A DNA stretch of 8,276 bases, from positions 8,246-16,521 of the forward strand of contig DHJN01000076.1 of assembly GCA_002404345.1 (NCBI GenBank), in the 5' to 3' direction. Position 1 is the first letter of the stretch; each line of letters starts with the position of its first letter. Under the pieces are notes generated by a model. That model was not told where the DNA came from, made no database searches, and saw only the letters and a list, made by a program, of their open reading frames with translations. This document shows, in pieces, positions 1 to 5,332 of this stretch. The translations under genes were made by a program, and so were the position numbers. Source of the DNA: Actinobacteria bacterium UBA4719 (GTDB lineage: Bacteria > Actinomycetota > Actinomycetes > Actinomycetales > Dermatophilaceae).

Positions 1-22
1 CAGCGCGTGAGGCAACAGCGCG

Positions 23-985
23 TCAGGTCACGGCGGCGAGGATCCGGTCGGCCGCGGCATAGGGGTCACTGGTGCCGTCAACAACGTCCCCGGCAAGCTC
101 ATCCACGCCCTGCCCATGGCGCAGGTCCCCTATCCGAGAACGCAGTGCCTGTATGGCGATCGCCTCGATCTCGTCGCCCGCTCGGCGCACGCGGCGATCT
201 CGTAGCGCCCCGGAGGCTTCCATCCAGGCGAAATGATCGTCGATCGAGGTCATCACCTCGTCGATGCCCTCTCCCTTGGCCGCAACGGTTTTGAGCACCG
301 GCGGGCGCCAGAGGTTGGGCTCGGTGCGGTCCCCCAGGCTGATCATGTGCCGGATGTCACGAACCGTCGCGTCAGCGCCCTCGCGGTCCGCCTTGTTCAC
401 GACGAAGATGTCGCCGATCTCCAGGATTCCGGCCTTGGCTGCCTGGATTCCGTCGCCCATCCCGGGTGCGAGAAGCACCAGGGTGGTATCGGCCAGACCG
501 GCCACCTCGACCTCGCTCTGGCCCACGCCCACCGTCTCGACCACCACGACGTCGCAGCCCGCGGCGTCCAGGACTCGCAGCGCCTGAGGAGTCGTCCACG
601 ACAGGCCACCGAGGTGACCCCGACTGGCCATCGAACGGATGTAGACCTCGGGATCGAGCGCGTGGTCCTGCATGCGGATCCGGTCACCCAGCAAGGCGCC
701 ACCGGAGAATGGCGAAGAGGGGTCAACTGCCAGGATGCCGACTCGTTTGCCCCGAGCCCGCAAGGCACCGACCAGTGCGTTCGTCAAGGTCGACTTGCCC
801 ACACCGGGGCTGCCAGTGATACCGAAGATATGCGCGCGACCCGTGTGCGGCGCCAGGGCTGCCATCACCTCGCGCAGCGCCGGGTGGCCGTCCTCGACCA
901 ACGAGATCAGCCGGGCGACGGCACGCGGAGCCCCTGCCCTGGCCGCAACGACCAGGGCAGGGACATCAACGGATCTGCTTGCCAT
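23..985 (-). CDS. meaB: MeaB/ArgK-type GTPase, chaperone of B12-dependent acyl-CoA mutases
   Basis: Cytoplasmic G3E-family P-loop GTPase. In characterised relatives it gates cobalamin loading and protects methylmalonyl-CoA mutase (and probably ethylmalonyl-CoA mutase) from inactivation. The 320-residue product has the expected family length. Visible motifs: Walker A GSPGVGKST at about residues 58-66, the DPSSPFSGGALLGDRIRM segment at 88-105, the VVVVETVGVGQ G3 region around 146-156 and the NKAD G4 motif at 197-200. The C-terminal helical dimerisation arm (about 260-320) is present, so the gene is complete. I chose the ATG at 985; an in-frame TTG lies directly upstream at 988 and cannot be excluded. 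Neither has a good Shine-Dalgarno sequence. The gene starts 33 nt after the thiolase stop on the same strand, so the two very likely share a transcript, and translation may depend on coupling. The old name argK (arginine kinase) is a misannotation of this family. Family call is very secure; which mutase it serves is inferred. Confidence 0.96.
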   Translation of the reverse strand: MASRSVDVPALVVAARAGAPRAVARLISLVEDGHPALREVMAALAPHTGRAHIFGITGSPGVGKSTLTNALVGALRARGKRVGILAVDPSSPFSGGALLGDRIRMQDHALDPEVYIRSMASRGHLGGLSWTTPQALRVLDAAGCDVVVVETVGVGQSEVEVAGLADTTLVLLAPGMGDGIQAAKAGILEIGDIFVVNKADREGADATVRDIRHMISLGDRTEPNLWRPPVLKTVAAKGEGIDEVMTSIDDHFAWMEASGALRDRRVRRAGDEIEAIAIQALRSRIGDLRHGQGVDELAGDVVDGTSDPYAAADRILAAVT

Positions 986-1018
986 CAATGGAGCTTCAGC
1001 GCTCTGTCGCTGTTGGGG

Positions 1019-2218
1019 TCACTGCTTGGGAACGCGAACGATCAGTGCGTCACCCTGCCCGCCGCCACCGCACAGAGCGGCCGCACCCACGCCGCCACCA
1101 CGGCGGCTGAGCTCCAGGGCGAGGTGCAGCGTGATGCGGGCCCCCGACATACCGATCGGGTGCCCTACTGCGATCGCGCCACCGTTGACGTTGACCTTGT
1201 CGGCGTCGATGCCGAGGAGCTTGGTGGACGCCAGCCCCACAGCAGCGAATGCCTCGTTGATCTCGACCAGGTCGAGATCGGCCGGGCTGATGCCCTCCTT
1301 CTGGCAGGCCTTGGCGATGGCCTGCGCCGGCTGACTCTGCAGCCTGGAGTCAGGACCGGCGACAACGCCATGCGCTCCGATCTCGGCGAGCCAGGTCAAG
1401 CCCAGCTCTTCGGCCTTGGTCTTGCTCATCACCACGACCGCTGCAGCTCCATCGGAGATCGGCGACGAGGAGCCAGCCGTGATGGTGCCGTCCTTGCGGA
1501 ACGCGGGGCGCAGCTTGCTCAGGCTCTCGGCGGTGGTGTCCGCACGGATGCTCTCGTCGACCTTGAACTCGATCGCGTCGCCCTTGCGCTGAGGAATCGA
1601 GACCGCGACGACCTCGTCGTCGAACAGCCCGTCCTTCCAGGCTCGCGCGGCCAGCTGGTGGCTGCGGGCCGAGAACTCGTCCTGCTCAGCGCGGGTGAAC
1701 TCCACGTCATCGGCGTTGCCATCCTCGGTCAGCAAGCCCATCCCCTGGTCGGTGAACGAGTCCCACAGACCGTCGGAGTTCATGTGATCGCTCATCGTGA
1801 CATCGCCGTACTTGTAGCCCTCGCGGCTCTTCTGCAGCATGTGCGGAGCGTTGGTCATCGACTCCTGGCCACCGGCCACGACGATCTCAAACTCACCTGC
1901 GCGGATCAGCTGGTCGGCCAGGGCGATGGCGTCAATCCCTGAGAGACACACCTTGTTGATGCTCAGCGCGGGAACGGTCATCGGGATGCCGGCCTTGGTT
2001 GCGGCCTGACGTGCGGGGATCTGGCCGGCGCCGGCGGTCAGCACCTGGCCCATGATCACGTAGTCCACCTGGTCGCCTCGCACACCTGCCCGGTCCAAGG
2101 CGCCCTTGATGGCCACACCCCCGAGGTCTGCTCCGGAGAAGTCCTTCAGGGAGCCGAGCATCTTGCCCAACGGGGTGCGCGCTCCGGCGACGATCACTGA
2201 TACGGGACGTTCGGTCAT
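1019..2218 (-). CDS. atoB: Acetyl-CoA C-acetyltransferase (thiolase, FadA4-like)
   Basis: Thiolase of 399 residues, normal for the family, catalysing 2 acetyl-CoA to acetoacetyl-CoA (or the reverse thiolysis) in the cytoplasm. Seen directly: nucleophilic Cys91 in INKVCLSG, the NEAF motif at 321-324, His353 in [16 protein letters not shown] and the second catalytic Cys383 in [10 protein letters not shown], so all catalytic elements are intact. The CLSG form of the active-site loop, instead of the common CGSG, resembles what I recall of mycobacterial FadA4, which also lies next to the epimerase gene. I chose the ATG at 2218 because a strong GGAGG lies 7 nt upstream and because the family N-terminus begins there; the open frame continues to 2275 without conservation. 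First gene of a thiolase-meaB unit, divergent from mce. With Ccr and 3-hydroxybutyryl-CoA dehydrogenase nearby, a biosynthetic entry to the ethylmalonyl-CoA pathway is a sensible inference; a role in polyhydroxybutyrate or fatty acid metabolism is also possible. The symbol is generic. Confidence 0.93.
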   Translation of the reverse strand: MTERPVSVIVAGARTPLGKMLGSLKDFSGADLGGVAIKGALDRAGVRGDQVDYVIMGQVLTAGAGQIPARQAATKAGIPMTVPALSINKVCLSGIDAIALADQLIRAGEFEIVVAGGQESMTNAPHMLQKSREGYKYGDVTMSDHMNSDGLWDSFTDQGMGLLTEDGNADDVEFTRAEQDEFSARSHQLAARAWKDGLFDDEVVAVSIPQRKGDAIEFKVDESIRADTTAESLSKLRPAFRKDGTITAGSSSPISDGAAAVVVMSKTKAEELGLTWLAEIGAHGVVAGPDSRLQSQPAQAIAKACQKEGISPADLDLVEINEAFAAVGLASTKLLGIDADKVNVNGGAIAVGHPIGMSGARITLHLALELSRRGGGVGAAALCGGGGQGDALIVRVPKQ

Positions 2219-2225
2219 AACGGTG

Positions 2226-2230
2226 CCTCC
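2226..2230 (-). promoter_or_regulatory. Ribosome binding site of the thiolase gene
   Basis: The minus strand reads GGAGG here, 7 nt before the ATG at 2218. This is the best Shine-Dalgarno sequence in the window and it fixes the thiolase start over the upstream in-frame alternatives. Confidence 0.85.
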
Positions 2231-2262
2231 AACGACAAGGGGTAAGTACTGGGCGTTCTGCA

Positions 2263-2294
2263 GGCTTGCGGACAAGCCGAATTACCCGGACAAG
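2263..2294. repeat. Palindrome and CGGACAAG direct repeats in the thiolase leader (possible operator)
   Basis: The perfect inverted repeat GGCTTG-N4-CAAGCC (2263-2278) overlaps one copy of CGGACAAG (2269-2276). A second exact copy follows at 2287-2294, a spacing of 18 bp. A related inverted copy, TGTCCGGG, lies at 2360-2367 on the mce side. The elements sit between the proposed thiolase transcription start and its Shine-Dalgarno sequence. They could be a repressor site or an RNA hairpin in the leader. The repeats are certain; the function is inferred. Confidence 0.45.
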
Positions 2295-2308
2295 GCGGGT
2301 TCGCCGTC

Positions 2309-2314
2309 ATTCTA
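2309..2314 (-). promoter_or_regulatory. Candidate -10 box for thiolase-meaB
   Basis: The minus strand reads TAGAAT, five of six matches to TATAAT, about 90 nt before the thiolase ATG and predicting a leader of roughly 80 nt. I find no convincing -35 hexamer at 16-18 nt spacing, which is common in actinobacterial promoters. It is the best -10 on this strand of the intergenic region. Confidence 0.5.
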
Positions 2315-2394
2315 ACCGCGCGACACGGAATGCGGACCGTGGCAATGAACACACCCACCTGTCCGGGCCGGCCCAGGGCGGTTGAGGACACGCC

Positions 2395-2400
2395 TAGGCT
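2395..2400 (+). promoter_or_regulatory. Candidate -10 box for mce, predicting a leaderless transcript
   Basis: TAGGCT fits the actinobacterial TANNNT -10 consensus and ends 7 nt before the ATG at 2408, so transcription should begin at or within a base or so of the A of the start codon. No Shine-Dalgarno sequence is present at a working distance from the ATG, which agrees with a leaderless mRNA. No good -35 element is visible at standard spacing. Confidence 0.55.
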
Positions 2401-2407
2401 GGCCCAC

Positions 2408-2848
2408 ATGACCCAACAGACTGCCGACCTATTCACCGCGATCGACCACGTTGGCGTGGCCGTGAGCGACCTCGACGCGGCGATCACCTTTTACGCCGAC
2501 ACCTACGGGATGACCCTCGTGCACGAGGAGGTCAACGAGGAGCAAGGCGTCCGTGAGGCGATGATGGCGGTGGGCGCCTCCGGTTCATGCATGCAGCTGC
2601 TCGCGCCGCTCTCACCGGAGTCGACGATCGCCAGGTTCCTGGATCGTTCGGGCCCCGGAGTTCAACAGGTCGCCTACCGCGTCGTCGACCTCGACGCCGT
2701 CTGCGCGACGTTGCGCGAGCGGGGACTACGCCTGCTCTATGACGTACCGCGCCGCGGTACCGCGAACAGTCGGGTCAACTTCATCCACCCCAAGGACGCC
2801 GGCGGGATCTTGGTCGAGCTCGTCGAGCCGGAAACCTCCTCCGTCTGA
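2408..2848 (+). CDS. mce: Methylmalonyl-CoA/ethylmalonyl-CoA epimerase
   Basis: VOC-superfamily metalloenzyme of 146 residues, the usual size. It interconverts the (2S) and (2R) epimers of methylmalonyl-CoA, and in many organisms of ethylmalonyl-CoA as well, supplying the correct epimer to B12-dependent mutases. Two VOC modules are visible: IDHVGVAV with metal ligand His14 at the first strand, and GVQQVAYRV (84-92) opening the second. The conserved EEVNEEQGVREAM segment (40-52), Gln63 in MQLL, RRGTANSRVNFIHPKDAGG (115-133) and Glu137 in LVEL are all present. The third metal-binding position, HH in many epimerases, is QQ here (86-87). I recall the same in mycobacterial relatives, so it is probably a lineage variant and not damage. 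The ATG at 2408 is chosen because family homology starts there and a -10 box lies just upstream; in-frame ATGs at 2330 and 2345 would add an unconserved leader. Divergent from thiolase-meaB, which serves the same metabolic branch. Confidence 0.94.
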   Translation: MTQQTADLFTAIDHVGVAVSDLDAAITFYADTYGMTLVHEEVNEEQGVREAMMAVGASGSCMQLLAPLSPESTIARFLDRSGPGVQQVAYRVVDLDAVCATLRERGLRLLYDVPRRGTANSRVNFIHPKDAGGILVELVEPETSSV

Positions 2849-2885
2849 CACATCGGAGAACTTGCGCACATCGGAGAACTTGCGC
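2849..2885. repeat. Perfect 18-bp tandem duplication after mce
   Basis: The 18-bp unit CACATCGGAGAACTTGCG occurs twice with no gap (2849-2866 and 2867-2884) plus one extra matching base. It begins directly after the mce stop codon and ends 31 bp before the terminator stem. It is not part of any gene I accept. It may be simple slippage or part of a dispersed intergenic repeat family. Confidence 0.9.
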
Positions 2886-2915
2886 CTCGTCAGTCGGCTG
2901 CGTCTTCTTGCCGTC

Positions 2916-2958
2916 AAACCACCGAATCCCCCCGACATCCAACGCGATTCGGTGGTTT
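2916..2958. terminator. Bidirectional stem-loop terminator between mce and the glycosidase
   Basis: Perfect 13-bp inverted repeat: AAACCACCGAATC at 2916-2928 and GATTCGGTGGTTT at 2946-2958, with a 17-nt loop. The stem ends in AAA/TTT, giving a short U run after the stem in both directions. It lies between the convergent ends of mce (2848) and the glycosidase (2982), as expected of a shared terminator. The short U tract makes the efficiency uncertain. Confidence 0.8.
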
Positions 2959-2981
2959 CGGCGCAACAAGCCAGGTTGGGC

Positions 2982-4250
2982 TCAGGGATCGCTCGTGGTG
3001 TCGAGCTGAGCAGCGGTCAGAATCACCAGGGACGAAGTCCAGGCCAACGGCGCCGGACCGGCGGGGGCGCCGCTGGCCAGCACCTTCTCGGGCAGGCTGC
3101 CCCACTGGGTGCGGTGAGCGCTGAGCCAGTCCATCCAGTACTCCGCCACCCCGGGCCGCCCGCTCATCGCAGCGGTGTAGGCGACCAGTGCGGTCTCCGG
3201 CGTCCACGAGATCCCGTCCTGCTTCCACTGCGAACCGGGGGCCAGACCCCCTGCGGGTCGTAACGCGTCGGACTGGTAGCGCCTCCAGGCGTTCACCACC
3301 TGCGTGGACGGTGAGTCCGCGAACGGTGGCATGAGGAAGGTGACCGCCGCGTCCAGACCCCCGCCGCCCAACCGCAGTAAGCCGAACCGTCCGTCGCCGA
3401 ACCGTCCGTCGCCGAACCGCTCGTAGCCGTCGCCGAACCGTTCGCTGACGATGGTCTGCAGTCGCGAGGCCGCGGCCCCGGAACGTTCGGCCAGCACGGG
3501 CTCACCGAGCTCGCCATACATCCTCTGGCTGGCCTGTAGACCCGCCAGCAGCGGCGCCACCGTGCCCAGAGACGTACGACGGACCCGCACCTCCCAGTAG
3601 TCGGGCGAAGCGGGCGGGAGCTGCCGGCCGTCCTGCGTGACCGCCAGTGCGAACCCGGTGGCGCGGTCGAGCAGCGACCGCAGTCCCGCCGGAAGACCGG
3701 CGTCCCCCGAGGACCGACTGACCTCCCCAGCCGCCCACAACGCCCAGCCCGCGCCGTCAGACTGGCGGGCCCGACCGTCCGGCGGGCCACTGCCGTCAAG
3801 GAGGTACCGGGCCTCGAAACCACCGTCCCCCAGCTGGACGCGCTGCAGGAAGGTCAACGCCTTCAGTGCTTCAGCATGATGGCCTGTGCGGGCCAGCGCG
3901 ACGGCAACGAACGCGGTGTCGCGTGGCCACGCGTAGTTCCACCGATCCCCCGCCCCTGCCGCCACCGCACCTCCCCGCCGGGAGAGCTGGTGCAGGTCGA
4001 GCAGCGCCGTCCGAACCATCGCCTCCCAGCGCGTGCCCTTGCCGGGGACCGAGCCCAGGGACAGCCACGCAGCATCGGCAATCGGTCCCCGGGGATCCAG
4101 CCCGGGGATGTCCTGGGTGGCTCGCCAGCTGGGGCTGGTGATGAGATTCGGTTGAGCATCGGGCGTCGCCGTTGCCGTGACCGCGATCAGGGCGGCTAAC
4201 ACCGCCACAGTGCCCAGGACCGCGGCAGACCAAGCCAGACCTCGCCGCAC
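2982..4250 (-). CDS. Secreted GH15-like (glucoamylase-type) glycoside hydrolase
   Basis: A 422-residue protein with an N-terminal Sec-type signal: RR followed by a hydrophobic stretch at about residues 5-27, with a likely cleavage after ATA. The rest resembles the (alpha/alpha)6-barrel of glucoamylase-type family 15 hydrolases: RWNYAWPRDTAFVAVAL at 103-119, RYLLDGSGPPDGRARQSDGAGWALWA at 148-173, DYWEVR at 217-222 (Glu220 the likely general acid) and LPEKV...PLAWTSSLVI at 386-410 (Glu388 the likely base). It probably releases sugars from an alpha-glucan or other extracellular glycan, but the substrate cannot be read from sequence. I chose the GTG at 4250 because it directly precedes the signal peptide and has AGGGAG 4 nt upstream; an in-frame GTG farther upstream is possible. 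A repetitive RFGDG segment (271-289) looks like an expanded surface loop. It diverges from a polysaccharide deacetylase gene. Fold call is good; substrate unknown. Confidence 0.82.
   Translation of the reverse strand: MRRGLAWSAAVLGTVAVLAALIAVTATATPDAQPNLITSPSWRATQDIPGLDPRGPIADAAWLSLGSVPGKGTRWEAMVRTALLDLHQLSRRGGAVAAGAGDRWNYAWPRDTAFVAVALARTGHHAEALKALTFLQRVQLGDGGFEARYLLDGSGPPDGRARQSDGAGWALWAAGEVSRSSGDAGLPAGLRSLLDRATGFALAVTQDGRQLPPASPDYWEVRVRRTSLGTVAPLLAGLQASQRMYGELGEPVLAERSGAAASRLQTIVSERFGDGYERFGDGRFGDGRFGLLRLGGGGLDAAVTFLMPPFADSPSTQVVNAWRRYQSDALRPAGGLAPGSQWKQDGISWTPETALVAYTAAMSGRPGVAEYWMDWLSAHRTQWGSLPEKVLASGAPAGPAPLAWTSSLVILTAAQLDTTSDP
3381..3446 (-). repeat. In-frame 15-bp minisatellite in the glycosidase gene
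   Basis: The plus strand carries GCCGAACCGTCCGTC at 3381-3395 and again exactly at 3396-3410. A diverged copy follows at 3411-3425 and, after a 6-bp offset, another at 3432-3446. On the coding strand each unit encodes RFGDG-like residues, so copy-number change would keep the frame. The segment precedes the conserved GGGLDAAVTFLMPPF region. Confidence 0.9.
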
Positions 4251-4265
4251 ATCTCTCCCTGTTGC

Positions 4266-4294
4266 CCCGGTCAGCGTCGACCCGGTCAGCGTCG
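4266..4294. repeat. 15-bp-period tandem repeat in the glycosidase 5' region
   Basis: CCCGGTCAGCGTCG occurs at 4266-4279 and 4281-4294, one base apart, just upstream of the glycosidase Shine-Dalgarno sequence. The remaining 129-bp gap between the divergent genes also holds the small palindrome CACA-G-TGTG at 4332-4340. If the glycosidase began farther upstream, the repeat would encode LTGST/LTGAT, but I prefer an untranslated position. Confidence 0.75.
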
Positions 4295-4366
4295 CCCCGG
4301 GCAGGTCGGCGTCGCACCCATCACCTTGAGCCACAGTGTGACACGACGCCTGCGCAGACGCGCGGC

Positions 4367-4372
4367 TACGAT
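4367..4372 (+). promoter_or_regulatory. Candidate -10 box for the deacetylase, predicting a leaderless transcript
   Basis: TACGAT matches TANNNT and five of the six bases of TATAAT except one internal position mismatch pair; it ends 7 nt before the GTG at 4380, the same spacing as at mce. No Shine-Dalgarno sequence precedes this GTG. A -35 element is not evident. Confidence 0.55.
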
Positions 4373-4379
4373 TGGGCCC

Positions 4380-5198
4380 GTGGCGTTGAACAGGCGGGAC
4401 TTTCTGACCGGGATGGGTGCCACGGCCCTCGGAGGGCTCGGGATGTTCGGCGCCGAGAAGGGGTATGCCGCGGCTCACCGCACGTCTCCCCTGCAGTTCT
4501 ATGGCGGGTTCGCATCGGGGGTCCACCCGGACCTCTCGCTGCCCTCGGTGCCTGGAAGCTCCATGGTCTGGTCCGGCATGACGAACCGCCGGCGAGTGGC
4601 GCTGACGTTCGACGATGGTCCGCTGCCGGACTGGACACCCCGGGTGCTTGCGGCCTTGGCCAGGCACCATGTCCCAGCGACCTTCTTCCTCAAGGGCATC
4701 AACGTGCTACGTCACGGAGCCATCCACCGCGACTCCGTCGGCACCCACGAGCTGGGTAACCACACGTGGGACCACCCCGACCTCGCCCGGCTGGACTACG
4801 GCGAATGCATTGACCAGCTCGAGCGCACCTCGGCGATCATGCAGAAGGTGTACGGGACCCGCCCCACCTTGTTCCGACCTCCATATGGGCACCTGGCTGG
4901 CTCTTCCGTGTTGGCCGCAGCCGAGCAGAGGCTGACCACTGTGCTGTGGAGCACCCAGACGAACGAGAATCGCTTCGAGGACAACCCTGTCGGCATCGTC
5001 GCCTCTGTCCGCAAGGCCGCGCAGCCCGGCTCGATCATCCTCTGCCACGACACCGGACCAAGCAACCGACTCGTGACCATCGACAATCTCGATGCAATCA
5101 TCACTGGTCTGCTGGCCGACGGGTTCGCCTTCTCGACCGTCTCGGAGCTCTGTGGGCTCACCGGTGAGCGAGGTCACCGTGTGGGGGGAGTCTCATAG
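4380..5198 (+). CDS. Tat-exported polysaccharide deacetylase (NodB domain, CE4)
   Basis: A 272-residue protein. The N-terminus NRRDFLTGMGATALGGL (residues 4-20) is a twin-arginine signal with a hydrophobic core and an AAA cleavage region near 30-32, so export in the folded state is likely. The carbohydrate esterase 4 domain follows from about residue 70, with the standard motifs: TFDDGP (76-81, catalytic base Asp and first metal ligand Asp), HTWDH (128-132, two metal-binding His), RPPYG (166-170) and ILCHD (220-224, catalytic His223). All catalytic positions are intact. It should hydrolyse N-acetyl (or other acyl) groups from an extracellular glycan such as peptidoglycan or a surface polysaccharide; the substrate is not predictable. 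GTG at 4380 is chosen because it opens the Tat signal and lies 7 nt after a -10 box; the frame extends to 4326 without signal-like sequence. Divergent from the GH15-like gene, with 129 bp between starts, suggesting possible co-regulation. Confidence 0.9.
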   Translation: MALNRRDFLTGMGATALGGLGMFGAEKGYAAAHRTSPLQFYGGFASGVHPDLSLPSVPGSSMVWSGMTNRRRVALTFDDGPLPDWTPRVLAALARHHVPATFFLKGINVLRHGAIHRDSVGTHELGNHTWDHPDLARLDYGECIDQLERTSAIMQKVYGTRPTLFRPPYGHLAGSSVLAAAEQRLTTVLWSTQTNENRFEDNPVGIVASVRKAAQPGSIILCHDTGPSNRLVTIDNLDAIITGLLADGFAFSTVSELCGLTGERGHRVGGVS

Positions 5199-5212
5199 CC
5201 TTCCCAGTCCGG

Positions 5213-5228
5213 CCTACTCACAAGTAGG
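5213..5228 (+). terminator. Small stem-loop after the deacetylase, possible terminator
   Basis: CCTACT-CACA-AGTAGG forms a 6-bp stem with a 4-nt loop, 14 nt after the deacetylase stop, followed by TTT. It is short and only moderately GC-rich, so it may be a weak terminator. Confidence 0.4.
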
Positions 5229-5249
5229 TTTGGCCAAGACATGCCCCAG

Positions 5250-5281
5250 CCCAGACGTGGACTGGCCAAGACACGTCTGGG
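5250..5281. promoter_or_regulatory. Palindrome overlapping the ccrA promoter, candidate operator
   Basis: Perfect 10-bp inverted repeat CCCAGACGTG (5250-5259) and CACGTCTGGG (5272-5281) with a 12-nt centre. The right arm overlaps the proposed -35 of ccrA, as expected of a repressor site. The decamer TGGCCAAGAC occurs inside the palindrome (5263-5272) and again upstream at 5231-5240, a 32-bp spacing. No U tract follows, so termination is the less likely reading. Confidence 0.5.
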
Positions 5282-5297
5282 TCCATGCATGTACATT
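5268..5297 (+). promoter_or_regulatory. Candidate ccrA promoter
   Basis: AAGACA (5268-5273; four of six matches to TTGACA) and TACATT (5292-5297, fits TANNNT) are separated by 18 bp. Transcription would start near 5304, leaving a leader of about 29 nt that contains the ccrA Shine-Dalgarno sequence. The -10 lies inside the small palindrome ATGTACAT (5289-5296). Confidence 0.5.
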
Positions 5298-5318
5298 CTG
5301 ACTTTCCCGTCCGTTTCT

Positions 5319-5324
5319 GAGGAG
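5319..5324 (+). promoter_or_regulatory. Ribosome binding site of ccrA
   Basis: GAGGAG ends 8 nt before the ATG at 5333, a good Shine-Dalgarno match at normal spacing. It confirms the ccrA start. Confidence 0.8.
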
Positions 5325-5332
5325 TACACACG

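Noticed and set aside
1..23. Direct repeat CAGCGCGT at 1-8 and 16-23, after the meaB stop
   Set aside because: Too short, and in high-GC sequence at the window edge; it may be chance and its context is not visible.
233..1942. A 569-codon open frame on the plus strand across meaB and the thiolase gene
   Set aside because: It is antisense to two securely identified genes, shows no family motifs, and long antisense frames are expected in high-GC DNA.
2219..2275. Upstream start for the thiolase at 2275
   Set aside because: The GGAGG at 2226-2230 and the family N-terminus both indicate the ATG at 2218.
2330..2407. Upstream in-frame starts for mce at 2330 and 2345
   Set aside because: The extra residues are unlike the family, no good Shine-Dalgarno sequence precedes them, and a -10 box lies just before the ATG at 2408.
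4251..4670. N-terminal extension of the glycosidase frame
   Set aside because: It would place about 140 unconserved residues before a clear signal peptide and overlap the deacetylase coding region.
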